DNA of 64,000 nucleotides from Streptomyces sp. F001 (GCF_004187715.1 NZ_QZWF01000004.1:248001-312000); one strand, 5' to 3'; shown: positions 53,301-61,836, counted from the first letter of the stretch. Notes: generated by a model from the sequence alone, not told the origin. Translations and numbers: made by a program.

Positions 53301-54922
53301 TACGTCAGGAGCCGGGGTTGATCCGGAGCGCTGAGCAGGGAGAGCGCCGTCACGCGACCCGACTTGGTGGTGACGCCGACGCGGTATCCGCCGTGATGGA
53401 CGAGTTCGGACGGGGAGCCGTCCGTGGCGTAGTGCACGTCGACGGTGTTGCCGTTGCGGTCCACTACGCCGACCAGTGGAACTTCCGTGGCCCGCCCGTC
53501 CGACGTCTTGCGGAAGCGCAGGGTCGTGCCCGTGTCGGGCTGCCGCACAGTGATCTCGCCGCCGGGTGAGCCGTCCCAGCTGAGTGGCCAGTTGGGGCCG
53601 GGGATCGGCCGCATCGGTTCGCCCGGCTCCGGAATCGCGTAGTACAGCACAGTGCCGTCGGCGCCGACGAAACGGATACCGTCGTCGTCGATCAGCAGCC
53701 GTTGGTCCAGGGTCGACGTCCAGCTCGGACCGAACCAGCGGCCCGCCTTCACACCGGTGCGGTGGCTGCGTTCGATGACGAGCGGCAGTACGCCAGGGAG
53801 GGCGACGTCGGTGATCGACATGACCATCTGGCCGGTGGCCATATCGATCGGATCGCCGCAGGTGAAGAGGTTCTTCATCTGGCGGCCCAGGCCCTTCAGG
53901 CGCGGCCCGAGCCCCCTGACCCCCATGGCCATACCCTTGAGGCCGCCCTTGCCGAGGGCCTTCAGGCCTTTGGCGAGGCCTCCTAGGGTGGTGAGCCCTT
54001 TCATGCCGGGTATGCAGTCCAGCGCCGCCAACCCCACATCCCATAGCGACGCTTGGCCCTTGCTGTATTTGTAGAGCGTGTCGGCGAGCACCACGAGCGC
54101 CGCCACCAGCACGATCGCGCCCAGGATCGGCCCGCCGATGATCATCACGACGATGCCGAGAACCGCGACGACGACCTTGCAGACCGCGACGATGGTGTCC
54201 CAGTTGTCGGAGACCCAGTCGCCGACCTCCTCCCACCACGACCGGTTCTGGATGCCCGCGTCGGACGCCTCGTCGATCTTCTGCTTGGCCTCCCGAGCGG
54301 CCTCGTCACGCATCTTGCGCGCGTCCTCGGCCATCTTCTTCGCCGCGGCCAGCGCGTCCTGCGCGGCGGAGACGTCCGACTGGGCGCTGGTCTGCGCCGA
54401 CTTGGCGTGCTGGACATCGCGGGTGGCCGCGCGGACCTTCGCCTCGTCCGGCTTGTCACCATCGGACCTACGGCCCGACGGGTCGTCCTTGTACTTGTCC
54501 GCCTCCTTGCTGGCCCGCGTCACCCAGGAGTCCGCCGAAGCCAGCCGGGACTGCGCGGACGACAGGTCCTGCCGTGCCTCGCGCGCCTTGGCCAGCGCCC
54601 GGTCCGCCAACGCCTGCGCCCGCTCCAGCTTCGGCCAGTACGCCGCCAGCGCGTCCCCGCACAACTCGTACGACTTCTTCAGCTTCTTGAGGTTCTTCGG
54701 AACCCCGGAGAACTCCTCCTTGAACACCGCCGCCGACTTGCCCGCCCACGACAGCACCGCGTCCTCGTCCGCCATCCCCTTGACCAGACGCAGAGCATCC
54801 GAGACGTCGTCGGCGAAGTCGTGCAGATACTTGGCGAGGCTGCGGACGCGTTGCGGATCCCCCGGCGTCGGATCCTTGTCCAGGTCCAGCGGATCCCAGT
54901 CCCGCGGCCGATACCCCGACAT
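50306..54922 (-). CDS. RHS-repeat polymorphic toxin with DUF3990 C-terminus
   Basis: A 1538-residue secreted-toxin candidate. Residues 1-100 form a WXG-like helical bundle (VLSWAGKSAAVFKEEF near 57-72), 100-230 a long coiled coil (ADRALAKAREARQDLSSAQS...), about 240-285 a pair of hydrophobic helices, and about 360-1370 a DUF6531 start plus many RHS/YD repeats (such as YEYDALGRLTGV, YDYDEQQRVTGW). The core ends with YLSPDPLGRTPAPN. The last 155 residues (VDLYHGTLGHHADNI, DFGRGGFYVTNDPRQALDWA) match DUF3990, an ADP-ribosyltransferase-like fold, so the poison is probably ADP-ribosylating. An immunity gene overlaps it. Confidence 0.88.
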   Translation of the reverse strand: MSGYRPRDWDPLDLDKDPTPGDPQRVRSLAKYLHDFADDVSDALRLVKGMADEDAVLSWAGKSAAVFKEEFSGVPKNLKKLKKSYELCGDALAAYWPKLERAQALADRALAKAREARQDLSSAQSRLASADSWVTRASKEADKYKDDPSGRRSDGDKPDEAKVRAATRDVQHAKSAQTSAQSDVSAAQDALAAAKKMAEDARKMRDEAAREAKQKIDEASDAGIQNRSWWEEVGDWVSDNWDTIVAVCKVVVAVLGIVVMIIGGPILGAIVLVAALVVLADTLYKYSKGQASLWDVGLAALDCIPGMKGLTTLGGLAKGLKALGKGGLKGMAMGVRGLGPRLKGLGRQMKNLFTCGDPIDMATGQMVMSITDVALPGVLPLVIERSHRTGVKAGRWFGPSWTSTLDQRLLIDDDGIRFVGADGTVLYYAIPEPGEPMRPIPGPNWPLSWDGSPGGEITVRQPDTGTTLRFRKTSDGRATEVPLVGVVDRNGNTVDVHYATDGSPSELVHHGGYRVGVTTKSGRVTALSLLSAPDQPRLLTYEYDALGRLTGVVDSSSIPQQYDYDEQQRVTGWQSRYGNWYRYEYDGIGRCVRTGGDSGVLAYVYTYDDDTRTTVATDSLGHAITYTFNEDHRPVRETDAVGQTTVRSWDEQGRLASLTDPLGRTTHFRHDTEGNITEVTRPDGGVIRREYDTFGQVTKAIQPDGSTWESVYDDRGNRIAVVDPLGATTSFTFDERGGLTGITDALGNRRQAVVNDTAGLVIGTTDALGAANSFARDPFGRITELTDALGQVTHVAWTLEGQISWRRLPNGTVEHWSYDAEGNPLEYRSSNGRRTTYENTHFDLCTLRENEDGTLERFEYDTELRLRSVTNGAGLTWSYTYDGVGRIVSETDFNGRTLTYRYDAAGQLAERTNGAGETTRFRHDALGNVVAMETEATTTTYEYDLLGRLVRASNGDVALSREHDATGRLLAESWNGQEVRSEYDITGRRTARRTPSGAITRWEYEQERRALVQKAGQYDITFQYDIAGREIERVLGDALRLTHEWDTERLSTTQAFETGAGTAGQRVFQHRADGLLTSVTDSRHGERAFVLDPAGRVTVARGGAGWDEAYQYDALGNLTAFSTSAPVGDEETGDRAYAGTLIKRAGRTHYRHDSQGRVVQRITKLLSGGRREWRYAWNAEDQLTDVLTPDGRHWYYLYDPLGRRVAKQLLAADGTTVVEQVSFFWDCDQLAEQTDGTISTSWDWIDGPTPVGQRVRGTGPVGPDTPQDEIDERFYAIVTDLLGTPTELVDADGNIAWTRSSTLWGVPVGPPGDDRVDCPLRFPGQYFDAETGLHYNHHRYYEPGTARYLSPDPLGRTPAPNHHAYVTNPLQWKDPLGLKAPCMVDLYHGTLGHHADNIMANGLDIHASTRKMDFGRGGFYVTNDPRQALDWAKKLAERNGGVPAVIHFKVPKAELDNLSSKIFNGPGDEVADFIRHHRNGGAMHNYELVEGPMLLNLRGFLREGKPPVLEGHQIAIFGERAAELFTNSIHRRVGPPTS

Positions 54923-55029
54923 GCCGCAACCCCCGTCACGTACGCATCACCAACAACATCCGTATGCACACGTGAACTTACCGGGTACTGTCGTTCGACG
55001 AAACGTCAGTCGACCGTGGGAGCCGAGAC

Positions 55030-55362
55030 ATGAGCAAGGGCAAAAGCGACCTCGCCCTCCCGCTCAGCGAGCTGGAGAGCTACGGCAGCCGACTGCGCTC
55101 CATCAAGACGCGGCTCAACCACACCAAGAAGCTCTTCGAGTCCTACAAGGACGACATCGCCCACGGCGACGTCAACGACGCCCTCGACGACTTCGAGTCC
55201 AACTGGGAGGACGGCCGCGAGGACATCACCCAGCAGCTCGACGCCCTCTCCGAGATGTCCGACGCGGTCGTCCGCGAGTTCCGCAAACTCGACGTGGACC
55301 TCGCCAAGCAGGCCCGCGAGGGAGTGAAGACGAAGGAGGAGAAGAAGGGCGGCGGCAAGTAG
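55030..55362 (+). CDS. Small WXG100-like helical protein
   Basis: A 110-residue, highly charged alpha-helical protein with a central NWEDGRED near 58-65, similar to the loop of WXG100/ESX small secreted proteins, and a lysine-rich C-terminus. It diverges from the RHS gene (107 bp) and GGGAG lies 8 bp before ATG 55030. I infer that it pairs with the WXG-like start of the toxin for export or assembly. No secretion ATPase is in the window. Confidence 0.6.
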   Translation: MSKGKSDLALPLSELESYGSRLRSIKTRLNHTKKLFESYKDDIAHGDVNDALDDFESNWEDGREDITQQLDALSEMSDAVVREFRKLDVDLAKQAREGVKTKEEKKGGGK

Positions 55363-55379
55363 CACCCGCCGCGCACCCC

Positions 55380-55841
55380 TTAACCCACCTCGTTCTCCGC
55401 CACCGCCTGCCCGTGCACGACCACGTCCCCGCCGTAGAACATCCCCGTGAACACCGGCGAGTACGTCAGCTGGATCTCGACCTCCACCTGCTGGGCGTTC
55501 GCCGCCACGCAGTGGCTTGCGGCGATGTCCGCGCCGGTCATGTCCATCTCGCCGGCAAAGGCCTTCACGCGGGCGTTGCAGTTCTGGAAGTTGATCGGTG
55601 CGGGGCCGCCGACGTTGTCGTAGAGGGCCTCGCGGTCGATGTCCTGGGCGGCGTAGCGGGCGGCCTGTTCCGCGATGTCGGCCGCGCGCTCGCGTTTGGA
55701 GATGGACAGGCCGCCGTCGATGACGAAGGCCGACAGCGACAGGAACACCAGGGCGAAGATGATGACCGCGCCGGCGCCCGAGCCCCGGTCGTCCAGCTCC
55801 GTCCGACGAGCGGCCCACCATGCACGTACGACATCCCTCAC
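55380..55841 (-). CDS. TadG/Flp-type pilus assembly protein
   Basis: A 153-residue protein with a short basic start (RAWWAARRTELDDRG) and one helix (SGAGAVIIFALVFLSLSAFVI, about 21-41), then an extracytoplasmic part with two cysteines (FQNCNA, ASHCVA). It has the helix of TadE/G pseudopilins but no glutamate at position five of the helix. It is the last tad gene and overlaps the previous gene by ATGA. Confidence 0.7.
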   Translation of the reverse strand: MRDVVRAWWAARRTELDDRGSGAGAVIIFALVFLSLSAFVIDGGLSISKRERAADIAEQAARYAAQDIDREALYDNVGGPAPINFQNCNARVKAFAGEMDMTGADIAASHCVAANAQQVEVEIQLTYSPVFTGMFYGGDVVVHGQAVAENEVG

Positions 55842-56254
55842 GCCGACCTCCGGAACGGATCCAGCGGTGAGCTGAAGCTCGCCGTCAGCGTCGTCGGGAC
55901 GTCCAGACCCAGCATCGCCAGGCCGCGCACCTCGCAGCTCACCTCGACGGTGAAGATGGTGTCGGGTTCGAAGCCGGCGCTGGTCTGTCGTACCGACACC
56001 GGGCCCGAGCAGACGTCCTCCAGGTTCGCCTCCGCCGCCTTGCGCGCCTGAGCCATCGCCGTGGCGTGGTCCTTCTGGATCGAGCCCGCGCGGGCGGCGT
56101 CCCGGGCCGCGCCGTCGATCGCGCCGCGGCCGTCGACCAGCTGACCGAAGGCGACCAGGACGAGGATGAAAAGGATCATCACCGGGGCGAGGATCACGAC
56201 CTCGACGGTCGAAAGGCCACGGTCACCGCGATCACGTACCCAAGAGAGGGCCAT
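55838..56254 (-). CDS. TadE-type minor pilin
   Basis: A 138-residue protein. DRGLSTVEVVILAPVMILFI (about 12-31) is a type IVb prepilin signal: cleavage after glycine with glutamate at +5. The rest is a soluble domain ending DPFRRSA. It needs a prepilin peptidase, which here is frameshifted. It starts at the base before the previous gene's stop. Confidence 0.78.
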   Translation of the reverse strand: MALSWVRDRGDRGLSTVEVVILAPVMILFILVLVAFGQLVDGRGAIDGAARDAARAGSIQKDHATAMAQARKAAEANLEDVCSGPVSVRQTSAGFEPDTIFTVEVSCEVRGLAMLGLDVPTTLTASFSSPLDPFRRSA

Positions 56255-56719
56255 CTAGTTCTCCCCCTCCGGCACAAACCTCTCCACCGGCCCCACCGAC
56301 TGCGCATGCACCGTCAGATCCAGCCCGGGAAACACGGTCGGCACCTGGGCCGTGATCTCCACGCCCACGGTGTTCGCCTCCGGTTGGAGCATGGTCACGT
56401 CGGGCGACAGGACCAGCTGTGGGCCGAGCTGGCTGATGTAGCTGTCGACGACGTCCTGCGCCTCTCCCCGCCAACCGCCCGGCTGGGCGTCGGCCGTGGC
56501 CCGCGCCTTTCGCGCGCCCGCCTGGGCCGCCGCCTGGGCCACATGGTCGGCGAAGAAGTACAGCGCGAACTGCACCGTCGCGAAGATCATGAAGAAGAGG
56601 ACCGGCGTGAGCAGCACGAATTCGATCGCCGTCATGCCGGAGTCGCCGCGGGTGGCCGCCGCCTTCCGCGCGGTCTCCACCCTGCGGCGCACCCATCCGC
56701 CCACGACGCCCACCGTCAT
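56255..56719 (-). CDS. TadE/TadG-type minor pilin
   Basis: A 154-residue protein with the prepilin-type signal RGDSGMTAIEFVLLTPVLFF (about 25-44; cleavage after glycine, glutamate +5) and a C-terminal beta-rich domain (VTMLQPEANTVGVEITAQVP). ATG 56719 is chosen because it follows the flp stop by 16 bp. Confidence 0.75.
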   Translation of the reverse strand: MTVGVVGGWVRRRVETARKAAATRGDSGMTAIEFVLLTPVLFFMIFATVQFALYFFADHVAQAAAQAGARKARATADAQPGGWRGEAQDVVDSYISQLGPQLVLSPDVTMLQPEANTVGVEITAQVPTVFPGLDLTVHAQSVGPVERFVPEGEN

Positions 56720-56735
56720 CCCCGTTGTACGTCGT

Positions 56736-56987
56736 TCAGCAGGTCTTGCCCGCGTCGGCACCCTTGATGCAGTCGCCGACCTTGTTGGCGCCCTCGCTCA
56801 GCGCGGCGTTGATGATCGCGGCGACGACGCCGACGATCGCCACGACGACCGCGGAGATGATGACCCACTCGACCGCGGACGCACCGCGGTCCAGCTCGCC
56901 GGAGCGGGCGCGCTCCACGCGGGCCCGCAGGAAGGTGACCAGGAAGTCCATCGCCGGGATCCCGGTGCTGAAGTTCCGTCCGTTCAT
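56736..56987 (-). CDS. Flp-type pilin
   Basis: An 83-residue main pilin candidate. A leader of about 37 residues is longer than usual and ends DRGASAVEWVII: cleavage after glycine leaves ASAVE with glutamate at +5, then a long hydrophobic stretch and two cysteines at the end (GDCIKGADAGKTC), which could form a disulfide. AGAGGA lies 11 bp before ATG 56987. Confidence 0.72.
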   Translation of the reverse strand: MNGRNFSTGIPAMDFLVTFLRARVERARSGELDRGASAVEWVIISAVVVAIVGVVAAIINAALSEGANKVGDCIKGADAGKTC

Positions 56988-57039
56988 GGTGAGTTGATTC
57001 CTCTCGAGACAGTTGGGAGCAGTTCTGGCGAGCAACGGT

Positions 57040-57966
57040 TCAGACCTGGAACACTCTCATCGCCGCCGGGAAGATCAGGAACACCAGGAACCCGGCACAC
57101 AGCAGCAGCTGCGCCACGAGCATCGACTGCGACTTCTCGCCCGCGCTGCCCTCGATCTCGGCCAGTTCGCGGTGCCGCATGGTCTCGGCGCGGGAGGCGA
57201 GCGACTCGCGGACCTTCGCTCCGTCGTCGGCGACCAGGGCCAACGACGCCGACAGGTCCTTGAGTTCCTCGACGCCGATTTCCTCGCCCAGTTGCCCGAG
57301 CGCCTGCCACTGGCTGATACCGGTGATACGGGCGTCGGCGAGGGCGTTGCGGATGCGCTGCGTCGCCCAGCCGTCCGACACCTCGGCCGCCGCCATCAGT
57401 GCCTCGGGCAGACCGCGTCCGCCGGCCAGGCTCATCGACACCAGGTCCAGGTACGCCCCGATCACGCGCCGCAGGTCACGGCGCTTCTCGGCCGCGTCCC
57501 GCCGTACCTCCACGTCGGGCAGGAAGAAGAAGATCACCGCGCAGAGCAGCGCCAGCCAGACCGGGATGATCGGGCTGCTGCCGAAGCCCATCGTCCAGAC
57601 GACCGCGAACAGGAACGGCCCGAAGAACAACCCCGCCGCGGCCAGCAGCGCCTTCGTCGCCAGGAACTTCTCCCAGCTGCGGTCCAGGACCGCCAGGTCC
57701 GCGCGCAGCGAGCGCTGCTCCCAGCCCTGCTGCAGATAGAACTCGGCGACGCGTGCGCCCACTTCAGCCCGCAGCGAGCCGAAACGACCGCCCGAGTCCT
57801 GCGCCGTCCGCGCCGACTCGTACGCCGCCCCGCGCGCCCGCATCGCGTCGATCCGCGCGACCTGCGAGATCGCGCTCCGCTTGGTCGGCATCAGCGCGCG
57901 GACGAGAGCGTAGATGCCCAGGCCGATGACCGCGCCGACCACGATCGGCATCGTCAGGTCGTTCAC
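57040..57966 (-). CDS. tadC: Tad inner-membrane protein TadC
   Basis: A 308-residue T2SS-F family inner-membrane protein. Helices lie at about 5-20, 115-160 and near the C-terminus (280-302), and the cytoplasmic F domain has YLDLVSMSLAGGRGLPEAL near 184-202. It is the partner of TadB in the pilus platform. The GTG at 57966 overlaps the tadB stop as GTGA. Confidence 0.85.
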   Translation of the reverse strand: MNDLTMPIVVGAVIGLGIYALVRALMPTKRSAISQVARIDAMRARGAAYESARTAQDSGGRFGSLRAEVGARVAEFYLQQGWEQRSLRADLAVLDRSWEKFLATKALLAAAGLFFGPFLFAVVWTMGFGSSPIIPVWLALLCAVIFFFLPDVEVRRDAAEKRRDLRRVIGAYLDLVSMSLAGGRGLPEALMAAAEVSDGWATQRIRNALADARITGISQWQALGQLGEEIGVEELKDLSASLALVADDGAKVRESLASRAETMRHRELAEIEGSAGEKSQSMLVAQLLLCAGFLVFLIFPAAMRVFQV

Positions 57967-58940
57967 CGTCGTACCCCCTCGTCCGACGGAAGTGTCTGAG
58001 CGGAGCCGGCAGAAGCCTGTGCCGGCGTCCGGGGTCGTACGAACTGCACCGACGACTCGTCCCGCACCAGGAAACGCTCGGGCGTCTCGATCGTCGACAG
58101 CTTGCGCAGCCACCAGAAGCCCAGCGCGAACAGGCCGCAGACGCAGGCGAGTACGAGCTGACCGACCGCCGTGCCGTACGGCTCGACGAACTCCCGGTTG
58201 AAGATGGACAGACCAAGGACGAAAGCGATCGACACGCCCACGACGATCTGCACCGAGCGACGGGTCGAGGCACGCTGGGCCATCACGCGCTGCCGCATGT
58301 CGACCTCCTCGCGCGCCGACTTGGCCAGCGCACCGAGCACCTGGCGCAGACCCGGACCGCGCAACCGCGCATTCAGGATGAGCGCGGCGACGATGATGTC
58401 CGCCGACGCATCGTCGATCTCGTCGGCCAGAACCTGCAGGGCCTCCGGCAGCGGAGTGCGGGCGCGCAGGCGGTCGACCAGGGCGTCGAGGTGGGGGCGG
58501 AGTACGGGCGCGGCGGCGCGGGCGGAGGCCGGAATGGCCTGTTCCAGGCCCACGGCGCCGGCGATCGTGTCGCGCAGGGACTCCGTCCAGGAGGCGAGGG
58601 CTTCGACGCGCCGCATGGCGGCCCGCTCCTCCGCGGCACCACCGAAGAGGCGGTCCCAGAAGAAGACGAGGACACCGGCGGCGATACCGGCGACCGCCCA
58701 GCGGGTGAGCAGCAGCACGGCGAGACCGACCAGGGCGGCGAGCGAACCGCGCCGCCCGGCGAACCGTATGAGCTCGTTCGCGCGCTCGCTCGCCTTCTGC
58801 TTCTCGTGCTCGGGCTTGGCGGGCAGTCCGCGGACGGCGACGGCGAACAGCGCGAGCCCGCCGCCGACGGCGACGCCGCAGGCGATGGAGTACAGGACGG
58901 TGGTCGAGAACAGACCGCCCATGGAGCCGAGGTTGTTCAT
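57963..58940 (-). CDS. tadB: Tad inner-membrane protein TadB
   Basis: A 325-residue platform protein with helices at about 14-35, 70-100 and 220-265, and the F-type block ASWTESLRDTIAGAVGLEQA near 115-134. I start at ATG 58940, which has TGGGGGTG six bases upstream; GTG 58946 overlapping the cpaF stop is possible. It works with TadC and the CpaF ATPase. Confidence 0.85.
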   Translation of the reverse strand: MNNLGSMGGLFSTTVLYSIACGVAVGGGLALFAVAVRGLPAKPEHEKQKASERANELIRFAGRRGSLAALVGLAVLLLTRWAVAGIAAGVLVFFWDRLFGGAAEERAAMRRVEALASWTESLRDTIAGAVGLEQAIPASARAAAPVLRPHLDALVDRLRARTPLPEALQVLADEIDDASADIIVAALILNARLRGPGLRQVLGALAKSAREEVDMRQRVMAQRASTRRSVQIVVGVSIAFVLGLSIFNREFVEPYGTAVGQLVLACVCGLFALGFWWLRKLSTIETPERFLVRDESSVQFVRPRTPAQASAGSAQTLPSDEGVRR

Positions 58941-58942
58941 GG

Positions 58943-60250
58943 TCACCCCCACGTCCCGGTCGGCCGGTAGCCCTGCGCGATCAGGTCCTCCACGCAGGCG
59001 ATCGGCGCGTGCGGCACCACCCGCCCATCGGGCATTTCGGCGAACACCTCGCTGGACAGCACGCGGCCGTCGACACCGTTGACCTCGCGGACGGAGGTGA
59101 CCATACGTTGCAGACGCCCGCCGTTCTGGAAGTCGTTGCGCCGCTGGATGAAGACGACGAAGTTCACCGCGCCGGCTATCAGCATCTGGCTGGCCTCGAT
59201 GGGGAGGCGCTCGGAGGCCTGAAGGGCGTAGGTGGAAATACGGTTGAAGACCTCGCTGGAGCTGTTGGCGTGGATCGTGGAGAGCGATCCGTCGTTGCCC
59301 TGCGACATCGCGTTGAGCATGGTCACGATCTCGTCGCCGAGGACCTCACCGACGATGACGCGGGAGGGATTCATACGGAGGGAACGGCGGACAAGTTCGG
59401 CCATGGAGATGGCGCCCTGTCCCTCGGAGTTGGGCAGCCGCTCCTCGAACGCCACGACATTGGGGTGGAGTTCGGGAAAGGTGTCGAGCCCGAGTTCCAG
59501 AGCCCGCTCGACGGTGATGAGCCGCTCGTGGGGCGGGATTTCGTTGGCGAGGGCGCGCAGCAGCGTCGTCTTACCGGCGTTCGTAGCGCCTGCGATCATG
59601 ATGTTCTTGCGGGCACGGACCGCGCAGGCGAGGAAGTGCCCGATCTCGGGAGTGAGGGTGCCGTTGCCGACAAGGTCGGAGATGAACACCTTGCCCATCC
59701 GCGCACGACGAATGGACAGGGCGGGCCGCCGGGCCACATCCATGACGGCCGACAGACGCGAACCGTCCGGCAGCCGCAGGTCGAGCTGCGGATTGGCGGA
59801 GTCGAAGGGCCGGGAGGAGAGGCCGGAGTACGCACCGAGCACCTGGATGAGCTCAATGAGTTCCTCGTCGGTCTCGGCGACCGGCTCGCCCTTCACCTCA
59901 CGCCCGTCGGCGTACCCGACGAAGACCTGGTCGCAGCCGTTGATGTCGATGTTCTCGACCTGCGGATCGTCGAGGAGGGGCTGGAGACGGCCCACGCCGA
60001 ACAGGGCGGCGTGCACTGCGGCCGCGTACTGCTCCTCGGTCTCGGCGTCGAGCGGCGTACGACCCGCGTTGATCTCGGTGCGGGCGTACTCCTCCAGTAT
60101 CTGGGCTATGACCGCGCGGGCGTAGTGCCGTTCGTCCTCGCTGGACATCGGCGTGACGCCGTTGACCTGGTCGAGGCGACGCTGCTCGGCGATACGGTCA
60201 CCGGCGTCCTGCCGGAACCGCTTGACCAACTGGTGGTCGACAGCGGTCAT
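58943..60250 (-). CDS. tadA: Tad pilus ATPase CpaF/TadA
   Basis: A 435-residue secretion ATPase. Walker A is GATNAGKTT at residues 221-229, the Asp box TVERALELGLD lies near 246-256, MNPSRVIVGEVLGDEI near 293-308 is Walker B, and GNDGSLSTIHANSS near 320-333 is the His box. It should power Flp pilus extension and retraction. It overlaps the CpaE gene by ATGA. Confidence 0.9.
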   Translation of the reverse strand: MTAVDHQLVKRFRQDAGDRIAEQRRLDQVNGVTPMSSEDERHYARAVIAQILEEYARTEINAGRTPLDAETEEQYAAAVHAALFGVGRLQPLLDDPQVENIDINGCDQVFVGYADGREVKGEPVAETDEELIELIQVLGAYSGLSSRPFDSANPQLDLRLPDGSRLSAVMDVARRPALSIRRARMGKVFISDLVGNGTLTPEIGHFLACAVRARKNIMIAGATNAGKTTLLRALANEIPPHERLITVERALELGLDTFPELHPNVVAFEERLPNSEGQGAISMAELVRRSLRMNPSRVIVGEVLGDEIVTMLNAMSQGNDGSLSTIHANSSSEVFNRISTYALQASERLPIEASQMLIAGAVNFVVFIQRRNDFQNGGRLQRMVTSVREVNGVDGRVLSSEVFAEMPDGRVVPHAPIACVEDLIAQGYRPTGTWG

Positions 60251-61104
60251 CGGCCGGCTCCCTGCGAGGCCTGGTGATTCTGGCTCTGGCTCTGCGAGGG
60301 CACGGTCCAGGCGGCGCCGTACTGCTGATACAGATCCGCGGTGACCTTACGCGCGGACCGGATCAGCAGTGACTTGTCCAGGCGCCCGCGCTTGCGCCCG
60401 GCCAACTGGTCGGCGCCGGCTGGGTCCTCGGCGATCGTCCCGACGACCCGCGCACCGGTCTGGGCATGTACGAGCATGTCGTTGACCTGGCCCGCCAGCT
60501 TGCCGGCGTTGTTCGGGTCGGCGATGAGGACGACACCGATCAGCGGGGTGGCAAGGCTCGCGGCACCGCGCGGACCGCCGTGCAGCTTGGCGGAGAGGGC
60601 GGCGGCGCGGTCGCGGACGCGGGCGATGGCCTCGGGTTCGGTCCGTGAGACGAGCAGCACGAGGGCCGCGTGCGGGAACAGCTCGACGGCGGGAGTGTCC
60701 CCACTGATCCGTCCGCAGTCGGCGATGACGTCGGCGGGGGCCTGCGGGGAGTCGGCGAGGGAGGCGAAGGCCCGGCCGAGGGTGGGCCACAGGCCCGCGA
60801 GCCCGGCGGCCTGCTCGGCGATCCCGAGCCCTACGAGGACCTCGAGGCCGCCGCTCAACGGCTGGACGTGGTCCCAGAGTTGGTCGGGGACGAGGCCGCG
60901 TCGGGCGGTGGCCGCGATGGACAGCATGCCGGTGTTGGGGTTGAGCGGACCGCCGTGCGCCGCGGCGGAGCGGTACACCAGATCGCCGCCGGCCGGGTCG
61001 GTCTCGGCGAGCAGGACGCGACGGGGCCAGACCGCGGCGAGGGCGACGGCTGCGGTGGTGACGCCGGGGGAACCCTTGTCGGCGGCGAGAGCGATGAGCG
61101 CCAT
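60247..61104 (-). CDS. cpaE: CpaE-like MinD/ParA ATPase
   Basis: A 285-residue P-loop protein. The deviant Walker A is KGSPGVTTAA near 10-19 and ETDPAGGDLVYR near 34-45 holds the Mg aspartate, as in MinD-like proteins that place Tad machines at the cell pole. Receiver domains typical of Caulobacter CpaE are absent. The C-terminal tail is Gln/Ser-rich. It lies 18 bp after the SAF gene. Confidence 0.82.
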   Translation of the reverse strand: MALIALAADKGSPGVTTAAVALAAVWPRRVLLAETDPAGGDLVYRSAAAHGGPLNPNTGMLSIAATARRGLVPDQLWDHVQPLSGGLEVLVGLGIAEQAAGLAGLWPTLGRAFASLADSPQAPADVIADCGRISGDTPAVELFPHAALVLLVSRTEPEAIARVRDRAAALSAKLHGGPRGAASLATPLIGVVLIADPNNAGKLAGQVNDMLVHAQTGARVVGTIAEDPAGADQLAGRKRGRLDKSLLIRSARKVTADLYQQYGAAWTVPSQSQSQNHQASQGAGR

Positions 61105-61122
61105 GGCTTGTGGGGCCGCCTT

Positions 61123-61836
61123 CTAGTTGCCGGGGACGCGCACGATGGCGACCTCGCCCGCGGACGCGGCCTGAGTGAGGGCTGCGGCATCGGCCTGGTC
61201 GACGAGGAGGGTGAGCGAGAGCGTGCCGGTGCTCACGGTGGAGTCGCTGGCCTCACTCACGGTGTTGACGCGGGCGTTGTCGACGAGGACACCGCTGGAG
61301 GAGGTGCCGGTGCTGGCGTCGTCACTGTCCGAGCCCGAGCTCGTGGTGCCGACGCGGTAGGCGGCGACGGTGTCGCCGGGTTCGACGCCCTTCGGGAACT
61401 GGCCCTCCTTGAGGGCGAGTCCAACGGAAGCCTTACCAGCGGGAAGGGTGCTGCCATCGGTGAACATGTCGCCGATGACGACGGTTCCCTCGTAAATGGT
61501 CGTGCGGGCCTTGAGGCTCTTGAGGGTGTCCAGCTTGTGCCACTCGATGTAGTTGATGCTCGCATCCTTGGCGACCATCACGGAGGTGACGTCCTTGTCC
61601 GTGACGGACTCGCCGGGCTGGATGGTCTTCGTCACCTTGACGACCTCGACCCGCTCCCCGGCCTGCAGCACCAGCATCGTCGCCCCGAGCGCACCCACCA
61701 GAATCAACAGCACCGCAAGCGCGGCCAGCGCCGGTTTGCGCTCGCGAGGAGGCGTGGGAAGCCGGTCACCGACCGACGGTTGAGCCGGAACCGCGGAACG
61801 CCCCGCGCCCGCCCCCGTACGCTCTTGGATCTTCAC
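61123..61836 (-). CDS. CpaB/RcpC-like SAF-domain protein
   Basis: A 237-residue protein with a helix (LAALAVLLILVGALGATMLV, about 37-56) and a periplasmic-type SAF domain (VTKTIQPGESVTDKDVTSVM, about 68-87), as in CpaB/RcpC that sits at the pilus outer surface. A Ser/Asp-rich linker and a beta-rich domain follow. It is the first gene of the tad operon. Confidence 0.78.
   Translation of the reverse strand: MKIQERTGAGAGRSAVPAQPSVGDRLPTPPRERKPALAALAVLLILVGALGATMLVLQAGERVEVVKVTKTIQPGESVTDKDVTSVMVAKDASINYIEWHKLDTLKSLKARTTIYEGTVVIGDMFTDGSTLPAGKASVGLALKEGQFPKGVEPGDTVAAYRVGTTSSGSDSDDASTGTSSSGVLVDNARVNTVSEASDSTVSTGTLSLTLLVDQADAAALTQAASAGEVAIVRVPGN

Noticed and set aside
55347..55372. Small GCGGCGG/CCGCCGC stem at the end of the WXG-like gene
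   Set aside because: Seven base pairs overlapping the stop codon; too weak to call a terminator.
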